Made by a program: the position numbers and the translations under genes. From contig NZ_CP069362.1 in the NCBI RefSeq assembly GCF_029910535.1, positions 1,426,001 to 1,490,000 on the forward strand: DNA of 64,000 nucleotides. Direction: 5' to 3'. The notes under the pieces were generated by a model. The model ran no database searches. It was given only the letters and a program-made list of their open reading frames with translations, and was not told the origin of the DNA. Below are positions 8,772 through 17,692 of this stretch, piece after piece; within the stretch, counting starts at the first letter, position 1, and each line of letters starts with the position of its first letter. Source of the DNA: Marinitoga aeolica (GTDB lineage: Bacteria; Thermotogota; Thermotogae; Petrotogales; Petrotogaceae).

Positions 8772-10073
8772 TTATTCATCAGAAGCCCCAGTTAAAACAA
8801 GAATACCATTTACAACAATACCAACAATAGCAGCAAGACCTAAGCCTTCTAAAGCAAAGTTACCAGCTTGGAAAACTGCTCCACCTAAACCTGTAACTAA
8901 CATCAATGACATTGTTACTAAGTTTCTTCCTTCAACTTTAACCTGGTTGTTTATCAATGTTTTTGCACCAATACTTGCTATCATACCGAATAATAATATT
9001 TCTATTCCACCCATTACTGGCACTGGTATTGATCTTACTAATGCTCCAACTTTTGGCACCATTGCTAATAAGATTGCAAAGAATGCTGCTATTCTCATTA
9101 TCCATGGATTGAATGCTTTTGTAAATGCTAATACCCCAGTGTTTTCACTATAGGTCGTGTTTGCAGGGCCACCAAAGAATCCACCTAATGATGTTGCAAG
9201 CCCATCACCCATTAATGTCCTGTGCATTCCAGGATCTTCATAGAATTTCTTTCCTACTACTGCTGAGATTGCAAATACATCACCAAAGTGTTCTACTGAT
9301 GGTGCAATAGCAACTGGTACTATTGCTGCTGCAGCATACCATGAGAACTTTGGTAAATACATTTCTGGTATTCCTACCCAGCTAGCTGTTCCTACTTCTG
9401 CAAAATGTACATTTCCTGTTATTGCTGCAACAATATATCCTACTATGATTCCCCATATTACAGGTATTAATCTGCTAAATCCCCTTGTATATAGTCTAAC
9501 TATAATTGCTGTACCAAGAGATACCATTGCTATCCACCAATTTCCACTTGCCATGTTTATTGCTACTGGACTTAGTATCAAACCAATTAATATAATCATA
9601 GTTCCTGATATTACTGGTGGGAATAACTTTTCAAATCTCCTAATGCCTATCCATTTGATCAAAGCACCAAAACCAAATTTAACTAAACCTGCCAAAAATA
9701 TACCACCTGTAGCATATGCAAGATATGGTTTTAAATCAACACCAGCAGCTACAGCATCCTGAATGTTTTTATATCCAAGTCCTGCTTGATTCATATAATG
9801 CATAGCAACAGCAACGATAGGTGCAATATATGCAAAACTTGAGCCCAGAAATACAGGTACTTTCCATTTTGTAATCCAGTGGAATAATAATGTTCCAAGT
9901 CCAGCAGTAAATAACGCAACATTAACTGGTATTCCTGTCAAATAAGGTACCAATACAGTTGCACCAAACATCGTGAAGGTATGTTGTAACCCTAATAATA
10001 TTAACCCCCCAACACCCATACCCTCACTTCTATCTTCCTGTGGAACGATGTTCAAATATTCGCTTTCACTCAT
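8772..10073 (-). CDS. NCS2 nucleobase permease, uracil (UraA)-type motifs
   Basis: A 433-residue polytopic membrane protein of the nucleobase-ascorbate transporter family, which imports nucleobases by ion symport. Motifs are GLQHTFTMFGATVLVP near residue 28, GSSFAYIAP near 77, PSVEHFGDVFAIS near 258 and TTYSENTGVLAFTK near 304. The GSSFA and Y-x-E-N-x-G-V motifs match the uracil/pyrimidine branch (UraA/RutG) rather than the xanthine/urate branch, which has Q-N-x-G. It lies between the Mo hydroxylase and AllH genes, so it probably imports the substrate of this pathway. RBS AGGAGGGG precedes the ATG. The exact base is not provable from sequence. Confidence 0.85.
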   Translation of the reverse strand: MSESEYLNIVPQEDRSEGMGVGGLILLGLQHTFTMFGATVLVPYLTGIPVNVALFTAGLGTLLFHWITKWKVPVFLGSSFAYIAPIVAVAMHYMNQAGLGYKNIQDAVAAGVDLKPYLAYATGGIFLAGLVKFGFGALIKWIGIRRFEKLFPPVISGTMIILIGLILSPVAINMASGNWWIAMVSLGTAIIVRLYTRGFSRLIPVIWGIIVGYIVAAITGNVHFAEVGTASWVGIPEMYLPKFSWYAAAAIVPVAIAPSVEHFGDVFAISAVVGKKFYEDPGMHRTLMGDGLATSLGGFFGGPANTTYSENTGVLAFTKAFNPWIMRIAAFFAILLAMVPKVGALVRSIPVPVMGGIEILLFGMIASIGAKTLINNQVKVEGRNLVTMSLMLVTGLGGAVFQAGNFALEGLGLAAIVGIVVNGILVLTGASDE

Positions 10074-10113
10074 GTTTCTCCCCTCCTAAAAAAGATTTGG
10101 ATAGACGTTTATT

Positions 10114-12468
10114 TTAACTATTATTTTTCTTTTTATCTAAAGCATTTAATATTTTATCTGGAGATAAAGGCAATTCATTTACATTTACCCCAAGAGCATC
10201 ATAAATAGCAGAAGCAATAGCAGGTGGAACAGAAATCATAGGATGCTCACCAACACCTTTTGCCCCAAATGGTGATGATTCTTCAAAAGTTTGAACAAAG
10301 TCATATTTTATTTCATCAGGAATATCTGCTATTGTGGGTATTTTATAATCAGTAAATGATATAGTTAGAGGATAACCTTTATCATTGTATTTAACACCTT
10401 CAAATAATGCAGGTCCCATGCCTTGAATCATTCCCCCAACTACCTGTCCTCCTGCAGTAATAGGATTAATAATTGTACCAGCATCAAAAACTCCAACTAA
10501 CTGCAACATTTTTAATTCTCCAGTATCAAGATCTATTTCAACTTCAGCAGCTTGAGCACCAAACGTCCATTCTGCTGCAGCATTTCCCTGTCCGGTTTCA
10601 AGGTCAAGATTTGTAAGCATTTCTGGAGTGAAGCTGCCTCTACCTATTACAGGGCCACCAATTGCATGACCATCTGGATATGTATAACCCATAACAACAT
10701 CTTTTAATAATAAATATTTTTCTGGCCTATATTTTACATATACTCTATCATCTTCTACCTCTAAATTATGTGGCGCAACGCCTAATACCTGTGAAGCAAT
10801 ATTTTTAATTTGATTTAAAGCATCTTCAGCAGCTCTGTATAATGCATTTCCTACTGTCCATAATGCTCTTGAAGCAACGGTTTGCCATTCATATGGATTA
10901 ACATCAGTATCTACAGGCATTACAAAATGAATTTTATCTGGTGAAATATGTAAAGCATCAGCAGCCATTTGAGTAACAGCAGTGTTAAAGCCTTGACCAA
11001 TTTCTTGAATACTTGCCTGTAGAGTAACTGTAGCATCTTCATGGAATTTTATAATTACAGCAGATGCTGCATTTGTAGGCATTGCTGGAGCTTTTACAAG
11101 ACCTGCGATACCTTTACCTCTTACTTTTCTTGGATCTGATGGTTTTTCTGGTTTTTTATGATATTCAATTAATTCAGCAGCCTTTTTTAAACATGCTTCA
11201 ACATCTCCAGTGTCATGATGTATTGTTTGTCCCATTGAATTTGTTAAACCTGGTTTTAATACATTTTTAAGTCTTAATTCTAAAGGATCTATTCCAAGAG
11301 TTTGTGCAACTTCATCAAGGTTTCTTTCTGTAGCCCAATGTAGTTCACCATGTCCAAATCCTCTAAATGCACCACCTAAGAAATGGTTTGTATATACACC
11401 ATAAGAGTCTGTTTTTAAGTTTGGAACATAATATGGACCAGGTAATGTGTAACCAGCTGCTCTAACAACATTTGTTCCATACTCCGCATAAGCACCGCCA
11501 TCAAAAATTAAAGTAGCTTCCATTGCAGTTATTGTTCCATCCTTTTTTACACCTGTTTTTATATGAGCAGTCATGCCCTGTCTAACAACTGTAGAAATGT
11601 CTTCTTCTCTTGTATAAACGAGTTTTATATGTCTTCCTTTTAATTTTTCGGATAAAGCTATAACAATGCCTTCCATATTTATACCGGCTTTCCCACCAAA
11701 ACCGCCACCTACATATGGAGCTATAACCCTAACCTTATGTCTTGGTATTTTAAATGCATATGCAATTAAATTTCTTAATGTAAAAGGTGATTGAGCGCTG
11801 GACCATACAGTTAATTTTTCATTATAATCCCAGAAGGATATTGCAGCATGTGGTTCAAGTGGAGCATGATACATTTGAGGTAATGAATAATCTCCTTCTA
11901 CAATAACATCAGCTTCTTCAAACCCTTTGCTAACATCACCTTTTCTTGTTTTATGATGATGGAAAACATTTTTTTCTGGTTCAATATTGTAGATTGGTAA
12001 TCTTTCATAATTAGCTAAATCAGGATGTATTAATACTTCTCCCTTCATTGATTCTTTAGGGTCTTGAATGGTTGGTAATTCTTCATATTCAACTTCAATT
12101 AACTCTACTGCTCGTCTTGCAATCTCTAATGTATCTGCAGCAACAGCAGCTACAGGTTCACCAACATACCTAACTCTGTCAGAAGTAATTATAGGTCTAT
12201 CTACGAGATATATGCCCTGTCTATAAGGAACATCTTTTCCAGTAACAATAGCTCTTACTCCATGTAAAGCTTCAGCTTTAGAAGTATCTATTTTTTTGAT
12301 AATTCCATGTGGAATAGGACTTCTTTTTACTGCGGCATAAAGCATATTTGGAAAGAACATATCAGTAACATATTTTGCATTTCCGGTAACTTTTTCAAAT
12401 CCATCAACTCTATTCATCGGTTTGCCAACATACTCAAATTTTATAGGTGATTTATATTCATATTTCAT
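10114..12468 (-). CDS. Molybdenum hydroxylase large (Moco-binding) subunit, xanthine dehydrogenase family
   Basis: The 784-residue catalytic subunit of a three-subunit Mo hydroxylase, which inserts water oxygen into an electron-poor C-H of an N-heterocycle or aldehyde. Seen: the cofactor loop GGGFGGK at 254-260, AFRGFG with Arg369 (equivalent to bovine Arg880), and KGVGE with the catalytic Glu741. The residue after GGGFGGK is Ala261, where bovine xanthine oxidase has the purine-binding Glu802. Xanthine is therefore not a safe substrate call. No export signal. The start overlaps the stop of the FeS subunit (TAATG), with GGGAGGTG upstream. The ureide and permease genes beside it point to a pyrimidine- or purine-like substrate. 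Confidence 0.85.
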   Translation of the reverse strand: MKYEYKSPIKFEYVGKPMNRVDGFEKVTGNAKYVTDMFFPNMLYAAVKRSPIPHGIIKKIDTSKAEALHGVRAIVTGKDVPYRQGIYLVDRPIITSDRVRYVGEPVAAVAADTLEIARRAVELIEVEYEELPTIQDPKESMKGEVLIHPDLANYERLPIYNIEPEKNVFHHHKTRKGDVSKGFEEADVIVEGDYSLPQMYHAPLEPHAAISFWDYNEKLTVWSSAQSPFTLRNLIAYAFKIPRHKVRVIAPYVGGGFGGKAGINMEGIVIALSEKLKGRHIKLVYTREEDISTVVRQGMTAHIKTGVKKDGTITAMEATLIFDGGAYAEYGTNVVRAAGYTLPGPYYVPNLKTDSYGVYTNHFLGGAFRGFGHGELHWATERNLDEVAQTLGIDPLELRLKNVLKPGLTNSMGQTIHHDTGDVEACLKKAAELIEYHKKPEKPSDPRKVRGKGIAGLVKAPAMPTNAASAVIIKFHEDATVTLQASIQEIGQGFNTAVTQMAADALHISPDKIHFVMPVDTDVNPYEWQTVASRALWTVGNALYRAAEDALNQIKNIASQVLGVAPHNLEVEDDRVYVKYRPEKYLLLKDVVMGYTYPDGHAIGGPVIGRGSFTPEMLTNLDLETGQGNAAAEWTFGAQAAEVEIDLDTGELKMLQLVGVFDAGTIINPITAGGQVVGGMIQGMGPALFEGVKYNDKGYPLTISFTDYKIPTIADIPDEIKYDFVQTFEESSPFGAKGVGEHPMISVPPAIASAIYDALGVNVNELPLSPDKILNALDKKKNNS

Positions 12469-12938
12469 TATTCTGCACCTCCCATTTTCTGGGCAGCTAT
12501 TTTTACTGCATCAAGAATTACGGTATAACCTGTACATCTACATAAATTTCCTGCTAATCTTTCAACGATAACTTCTTTGGTTGGATTTGGAACTTTCTCT
12601 AGCATAGCCTTAGTTGACATAATAAAACCAGGAGTACAATATCCACATTGGAATGCATTTGCTTCGATAAACGCTTCTTGAATAGGATGTAATTTGTTGT
12701 CTTTAGTTAAACCTTCAACAGTTTCAATAACTGCGCCATCAGCTTCTGGTGCAAGTACTAAACAAGAATTTACAGGTCTTCCATTGTATATAACTGTACA
12801 GGCACCACATTCGCCGTTGCCACATCCTTCTTTTGCACCTGTTAAATATAATTTTTCTCTTAACACATCAAGGAGGGTTTCATTGTTTTTTACCTCAACT
12901 TCTACATTTTCATTATTTACTGTAAATGTAATTTTCAT
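12468..12938 (-). CDS. Molybdenum hydroxylase small subunit, two [2Fe-2S] clusters
   Basis: 156 residues. The N-terminal plant-type ferredoxin domain has CGNGECGAC (about 38-46) and a further Cys at NSCLV. The C-terminal helical domain has CGYCTPGF and LCRCTGY for the second cluster. It passes electrons from the Mo centre to FAD. It matches XdhC/CoxS-type subunits in length and motif order. It overlaps both neighbours by one base (TAATG at both ends), with AAGGAGGG upstream, so the three hydroxylase subunits are translated in a coupled way. Confidence 0.92.
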   Translation of the reverse strand: MKITFTVNNENVEVEVKNNETLLDVLREKLYLTGAKEGCGNGECGACTVIYNGRPVNSCLVLAPEADGAVIETVEGLTKDNKLHPIQEAFIEANAFQCGYCTPGFIMSTKAMLEKVPNPTKEVIVERLAGNLCRCTGYTVILDAVKIAAQKMGGAE

Positions 12939-13804
12939 TATAATCCCTCCTTTATCATTTTTAATTCTCTAAGTAATTTAATAGGTAATATTTTTGCCAT
13001 TCTCTTTCTGTATTCAGCAGTTCCTCGTGCATCAGTAATAGGATTAACGCTATCGTGAATAATTTGAGCAAATTCTTCAACATTTTTCATTGTTAATTCT
13101 TTATCTTTTATAAACTCTTCAGCTTTAAAAATTCTTACAGGTGTAGGAGCTACAGAGGCCAGAGCTACTCTGATCTCCCTTTTTCCTTCCGGATCAATAA
13201 TAGTTAAAGCCATTCCTATTGTTGAAAGGTCTACAGCTTTGATTCTTGAAACTTTATAATATCTTCCTATGCTTTCACCTTCAAAAGGAATATGAACAGA
13301 TTTTACAATTTCTCCTTTCTCAAGAACTGTTTTTCCCGGTCCTGTAAAGAATTCTGTAATTTTTACTGTTCTTTCACCGTTTTTGGATATTAAGTTTAAT
13401 TCCGCATTGTAAGTTAATAAAGCTGGAGCAGTATCTGAAGCAGGTGAAGCATTACATAAATTTCCAACAACAGTGCCTCTGTTTCTTGTTTGATAACCGC
13501 CAACTACATGAATTCCTTGATAAAGTGTGGGATAATATTTTTTAACATAATCAAATTCCTCGATTAGAACATTTAATTTTAAACCAGCGCCAAATGTTAA
13601 ACCGCTTTCTTTTGAAAAATCAACATGAAATAGTTCATCAATACCTTTTAAATCGACAATCAATTTTGGTTTGATTCTACCTGCACGCATTTTTACAATC
13701 AAATCAGTTCCACCAAGAATAGGATAAGAGTCTTCTTCGTTGAGCGCGTCTAAAGCTTCATTGAGCGTTTTAGGTTTAATATAATCATAGCTAAAAGTAA
13801 TCAT
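12938..13804 (-). CDS. Molybdenum hydroxylase FAD-binding (medium) subunit
   Basis: 288 residues of the CoxM/XdhB type, which hands electrons from the FeS subunit to NAD or another acceptor. Seen: the FAD loops PILGGTDLIVKMRAG near residues 29-43 and GNLCNASPASDTAP near 110-123, and an RIKAVDLSTIG segment near 183. This is the first gene of the nine-gene operon. AAGGAGGG lies just before the ATG, and a good sigma-A promoter sits about 80 bp upstream. A KEYXYT-type loop involved in [4Fe-4S] variants is not seen, so this is the plain FAD type. Confidence 0.9.
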   Translation of the reverse strand: MITFSYDYIKPKTLNEALDALNEEDSYPILGGTDLIVKMRAGRIKPKLIVDLKGIDELFHVDFSKESGLTFGAGLKLNVLIEEFDYVKKYYPTLYQGIHVVGGYQTRNRGTVVGNLCNASPASDTAPALLTYNAELNLISKNGERTVKITEFFTGPGKTVLEKGEIVKSVHIPFEGESIGRYYKVSRIKAVDLSTIGMALTIIDPEGKREIRVALASVAPTPVRIFKAEEFIKDKELTMKNVEEFAQIIHDSVNPITDARGTAEYRKRMAKILPIKLLRELKMIKEGL

Positions 13805-13830
13805 GATTTCCCTCCTTCTAAAATAAAATC

Positions 13831-13875
13831 AAAAACTTAAAAAAGTTTTTTATATAACGAATATTAATTTGTTAT
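13831..13875 (-). promoter_or_regulatory. Operator and leader inverted repeats of the heterocycle operon
   Basis: Two inverted repeats lie between the promoter and the first gene. The first is ATAAC (13854-13858) facing GTTAT (13871-13875), with partial inner symmetry (GAAT...AATT), and overlaps the expected transcription start near 13875. It is a good site for a repressor dimer. The second is a perfect 8-bp repeat AAAAACTT / AAGTTTTT (13831-13838 and 13843-13850) in the leader, about 20 nt before the RBS. No regulator gene is adjacent, so the binding protein is unknown. Confidence 0.45.
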
Positions 13876-13881
13876 GAATAT

Positions 13882-13910
13882 ATTATATGCTTATTTTTTT
13901 CGTATTACAA
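13882..13910 (-). promoter_or_regulatory. Sigma-A type promoter of the heterocycle operon
   Basis: Read on the minus strand: -35 TTGTAA (13910-13905), a 17-bp spacer and -10 TATAAT (13887-13882). This is the only good match upstream of the nine-gene operon. The start is expected near 13875. Confidence 0.65.
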
Positions 13911-13989
13911 GTAACACAACATAAAGGAATATTTAAACTATAAATAATAATCGAGTATAATCTTATTTAATCAATTGTAATTTCTTGTT

Positions 13990-14009
13990 AAAAAGAAAAT
14001 TTTCTTTTT
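13990..14009. repeat. Perfect 20-bp palindrome between smc and the heterocycle operon
   Basis: AAAAAGAAAA (13990-13999) is followed directly by its complement TTTTCTTTTT (14000-14009). It lies downstream of the smc terminator and about 80 bp upstream of the operon promoter. It could aid termination or bind a regulator. Part of its symmetry may be chance in AT-rich DNA. Confidence 0.4.
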
Positions 14010-14016
14010 ATTTAAA

Positions 14017-14046
14017 GAAAAGAAAAAAGCGCCATAAAGGCGCTTT
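14017..14046 (-). terminator. Terminator of smc
   Basis: On the minus strand a perfect 8-bp stem AAAGCGCC / GGCGCTTT (14046-14039 and 14033-14026) is followed by TTTTTTCTTTTC. It starts a few bases after the smc stop codon. Confidence 0.85.
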
Positions 14047-14049
14047 GAA

Positions 14050-17000
14050 TTAGTCATCTAAACTTTCTATAAACTTAAAGTCAACAGGAACAACCTGTGA
14101 AACTCCATGTCTCATTGTGATTCCATGAAAAATTTCTGCGATTTCCATCATTAATTTGTTATGTGTAATAATTAGAAATTGCGTTTTATCAGCGTGTTTT
14201 TTTATTAATTTTGCTAATTTACCAGCATTAATATCATCAAGCGGTGCATCGATTTCATCCAATAAATAAAAAGGACTGGGATTTACATTCATTAGAGCAA
14301 ATAAAAATGCAGAAGTTATTAAAGCTTTTTCTCCTCCAGAGAAAAGTTGTAGTTTTTGAAAATTTCGTCCAGGTTTTTTAACGGAAATTTCAACACCTTT
14401 TTCAAAAGCTTTTCCGTCGCCTACCATTTTTAAAATGCCATCTCCGCCAACAAAAAGTTCTTTTATAAATTCACCAAATTTTTGATTCACCAGATTAAAA
14501 GTATTTAAATATTTTTCTTCAGCCTCTTTATCTATCTTTTCAATACCCTCTTTTAATGTCTTTATTGATTGTAAAATATCCTCTTTTTGTTTATGTCTGT
14601 CATCTAATTCTTTTTTTACCATTTCATATTCATCCAGAACTCCGAGGTCTACGCTTCCAATATGTTTTAAAGCCTTTTTAATATCTTCTATTCTTCTTTC
14701 CAAAGCCAGAATTTCTGCTTCTGATAATTCTTCGTAAATAAACTCTTCAGAGTTTATGCCTATATTTTTTGCTTTTTCTTTTAAAAATTCTTTTTCATGT
14801 TTTAAATTTTGAATTTCTAAATCCAATTCATGAGACAAATTTTTTAATTCATCAATTTTATCTTTTAATTCATTCTTTTTTAATTCAAATTTTTCTAATT
14901 CATCAAATTTTTCTGATTTCCCTTCTCTACTCATTTTCATCATTTTGAATGCATCTTCTATTTCTGTGTTCATTGATTTTATTTCTTTTTCATATTCATT
15001 AAGATCCATCTTTTTTTTGTTTATCTCTTCTTTTAATTCTTTTAGTAAATTATTAATTGATTCTATTGTATTTTTTATTGTGCTAAGGTTATTTTTAATT
15101 TTTGAATATTCATCTCTATAATTACTGATTTTTTCATTGATAGAATTTTTATAAAGATTTAATTCGTTTAATTTTGCTATTTTTAAACGTAATTCTTCAT
15201 GGATAGATTCGTTATTTTTTTCTATATTTGCAATATTTTTTTCTAATAATATAATTTGTTCATTATTTTTTTCGATTTCAATATCTATATTTTTTAGTTC
15301 AATATTTATATCATATTCGCGTTCTTTGTATGAATCTATTCTGCTAATAATTTCATTATATCTTTTCCTGGATGAATCATAATTATTTTTGAATTCTTTA
15401 TATGAATTTGCACCATTTAATCTATTATATTTTATTTCATTTAATTTTTCTTCAAGTTTTCTTAAATCTAAAGAATTCTTTTTATATTCATATTCTATTT
15501 TTTTTAAATTTTCTTCATATTCATTAATTTCAAGATTTAGTTCTTTTAATTCATCTTTTAATTCTTTCAATTCTCTTTTTCTTGTAAGTAATAAGGTAGA
15601 GTTATTTCCTTTTGATATACCCCCAGTAATGGCGCCGGAAGTATTAATAATTTCACCATCTGTAGTTGAGATAGTTAAAGACAAGTTTTTATATCTGTTT
15701 TTAATGTTCAAAGCTGTGTGTAAATTATCAACCACTATAGAATTGCTAAAAACGTAATGAATAGCTTTTTCGTATTCTTTATTGTATTTTATAAGGTCGA
15801 CGATATAACCATAAAAACCAGGTTCGTTTTCCAATTCTTTATATCTTCTAATTCTAGAAGATATCAAATCAAGTGGCAGAAATGTAACTCTACCAGCTTT
15901 TTCTGCTTTTAAATAATTTATATATGAAGATATATGACTTGAGTTTTTTACAACAACATTTTGTAATCTATATCCTGCAACCATCGTTACTGCAGTTTCT
16001 AATTCTTCTGGAACTTCAATTAAATTTAAAACAACATCAATCAAGTTTTCCTCTTTATGAAATGCTTCAAAAAGTTTCTTTATCGCAAATGAAAATCCTT
16101 CATATTCTGTAATTTGTACAGAAAGATTTTGAATTTTTCTTTCAGTTAAATCTTTTTCGTGCTTTAATTTTTGTAGATAATTATAAGTATTGGTTAATTG
16201 TGAATGTAAATCTTCGACGAAATTCTTTTTTTCATATATCTGGCTTTTTAGTTCTTCTTCTTTTTTATTCATAGAATCTAATTCTGTTTCAATTTTTCTT
16301 AATTCATCTTCTAAAGATTTTATGCGCTTTTCAAGATTTGATTTTTCAGTATGTAAAAACTTTAATCTTTCTTCTTTATCTGCTAATTCATTAATTAATT
16401 TATTCTTTTTATTTTCTAAATCTTTTAAATAATGGTTTGCTTTTTTGATATTTTCCTTTAATTCAGTTAATTTATTCATCTCTTCTGAAATAGAATTTTC
16501 AATTTTCTTTTTTTCATCTTCTACATTTTTTATTTCTTCTATATATTTTTCAATTTCATTATTATATTTGCTGAGTAAATCTCTAACTTCTTCATACCTT
16601 TTTTCATTTTTTTGAAAATCTTCTTCAAATTTTTTCTTTTCCCAGTCTTTTTCAACGATTTTTGAATTTAATTCATTTATTTCTTTCTCAAGGTGAGATT
16701 TCATTTCTTCGTAAGACTTTAATCGCTGTCTGAAGTTTTCGATTTTTTCACCGTATACAGAAAGTTGCTCTTCTTTTTCTTCAATTTCTTTTTTTAACTC
16801 TTTATATAATCTCTCTACTTCAAAACTTTCAGAAAGATAAATTTTAATTTGTTCTTTATTTTCTTTAATAGAATTTTCAATTCCCTTTATTTTTTTGTCT
16901 ATATCAAGATTTTTTGCGCCAAAATATTTAATTCCAATGGATTTTAATTCTTCGTTATATTCAACATATTTTTTAGCCCTTGAAGCTCTATTTGAAAGAG

Positions 17001-17592
17001 AACGGACTCTTTTTTCAACTTCATACAATACGTCGTTTAATCTTTCTAAGTTTTCTTTTGTTTGATTTAACATTTTTAAAGCAATTTCTTTTTTATTAAG
17101 GTAGGTTTTGATACCAGCAGCATCTTCTATAATTACTCTTAATTGGTCAGAGGAAGCGGAGACAAGTTCTCTTACCTGGTCCTGAGAAATTATTGAATAA
17201 AATGATTTACCTACGCCGGCACCACCAATAACTTCAAAAATATCTTTTAAACGAGCATTCCTATTATCAATTTTATATTGTATTTTTCCATCAGCAGTTA
17301 GTATTTTTCCTATAGTTCTAATTTTTCCATTATCGTCTTTTATCTTTAAAAAAACTTCAGCTTTCTTGGCAGGTGGAAATTTTTCTGATCCACTAAAGAT
17401 GACATCAGCTTTTTCTGATATTCTAATTTGTTTTGAAGACTGTTCCCCCAGTAACCATCTAATAGCATCAACAATATTAGATTTTCCAGACCCATTTGGT
17501 CCGACTATACTGACAATATTGGAATTTAAATTTAATGTTGTATTTTTTGCAAAACTTTTAAAACCCTTAATTCGCATTTCCAATAAATTCAA
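14050..17592 (-). CDS. smc: Chromosome segregation ATPase SMC
   Basis: 1180 residues, normal for bacterial SMC. SMC dimers form the condensin ring with ScpA/ScpB and organise the nucleoid. The N-terminal Walker A GPNGSGKS is at residues 31-38. Two very long Lys/Glu-rich coiled coils flank a hinge at about 500-670 (it includes GAITGGISKG). The C-terminal head has the signature FSGGEKAL and the Walker B strand FYLLDEIDAPLDD. The start is TTG at 17592, with GGGGG 8 nt upstream; an ATG five codons later would trim the first strand. A TATAAT on the minus strand at 17625-17620 is a likely -10. The gene stands alone and ends at a terminator. Confidence 0.96.
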   Translation of the reverse strand: MNLLEMRIKGFKSFAKNTTLNLNSNIVSIVGPNGSGKSNIVDAIRWLLGEQSSKQIRISEKADVIFSGSEKFPPAKKAEVFLKIKDDNGKIRTIGKILTADGKIQYKIDNRNARLKDIFEVIGGAGVGKSFYSIISQDQVRELVSASSDQLRVIIEDAAGIKTYLNKKEIALKMLNQTKENLERLNDVLYEVEKRVRSLSNRASRAKKYVEYNEELKSIGIKYFGAKNLDIDKKIKGIENSIKENKEQIKIYLSESFEVERLYKELKKEIEEKEEQLSVYGEKIENFRQRLKSYEEMKSHLEKEINELNSKIVEKDWEKKKFEEDFQKNEKRYEEVRDLLSKYNNEIEKYIEEIKNVEDEKKKIENSISEEMNKLTELKENIKKANHYLKDLENKKNKLINELADKEERLKFLHTEKSNLEKRIKSLEDELRKIETELDSMNKKEEELKSQIYEKKNFVEDLHSQLTNTYNYLQKLKHEKDLTERKIQNLSVQITEYEGFSFAIKKLFEAFHKEENLIDVVLNLIEVPEELETAVTMVAGYRLQNVVVKNSSHISSYINYLKAEKAGRVTFLPLDLISSRIRRYKELENEPGFYGYIVDLIKYNKEYEKAIHYVFSNSIVVDNLHTALNIKNRYKNLSLTISTTDGEIINTSGAITGGISKGNNSTLLLTRKRELKELKDELKELNLEINEYEENLKKIEYEYKKNSLDLRKLEEKLNEIKYNRLNGANSYKEFKNNYDSSRKRYNEIISRIDSYKEREYDINIELKNIDIEIEKNNEQIILLEKNIANIEKNNESIHEELRLKIAKLNELNLYKNSINEKISNYRDEYSKIKNNLSTIKNTIESINNLLKELKEEINKKKMDLNEYEKEIKSMNTEIEDAFKMMKMSREGKSEKFDELEKFELKKNELKDKIDELKNLSHELDLEIQNLKHEKEFLKEKAKNIGINSEEFIYEELSEAEILALERRIEDIKKALKHIGSVDLGVLDEYEMVKKELDDRHKQKEDILQSIKTLKEGIEKIDKEAEEKYLNTFNLVNQKFGEFIKELFVGGDGILKMVGDGKAFEKGVEISVKKPGRNFQKLQLFSGGEKALITSAFLFALMNVNPSPFYLLDEIDAPLDDINAGKLAKLIKKHADKTQFLIITHNKLMMEIAEIFHGITMRHGVSQVVPVDFKFIESLDD

Positions 17593-17625
17593 AGCTATGA
17601 CCCCCTTACATCTTTTTATATTATA

Positions 17626-17670
17626 TCATATTTATACTTTTTAGACACCATAATTTCATATTTATACTTT
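17626..17670. repeat. 15-bp direct repeat in the smc/DUF1292 divergent region
   Basis: TCATATTTATACTTT occurs at 17626-17640 and again at 17656-17670, exactly 30 bp apart (about three helical turns), between the start of smc and the start of the DUF1292 gene. The first copy abuts the likely smc -10. Possible paired regulator sites or duplicated promoter DNA. Confidence 0.5.
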
Positions 17671-17692
17671 AAAATTAAAAATATAATATTAA

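Noticed and set aside
9445-9762. Plus-strand ORF inside the permease gene
   Set aside because: Antisense shadow of a well-supported NCS2 gene; no RBS and low-complexity translation. The same applies to the other long antisense frames inside smc, topA, hppA and the Mo hydroxylase.
10114-13804. Calling the Mo hydroxylase xanthine dehydrogenase or CO dehydrogenase
   Set aside because: The CO dehydrogenase active-site motif A-Y-R-C-S-F-R is absent, and the purine-binding Glu is replaced, so only the family is assigned.
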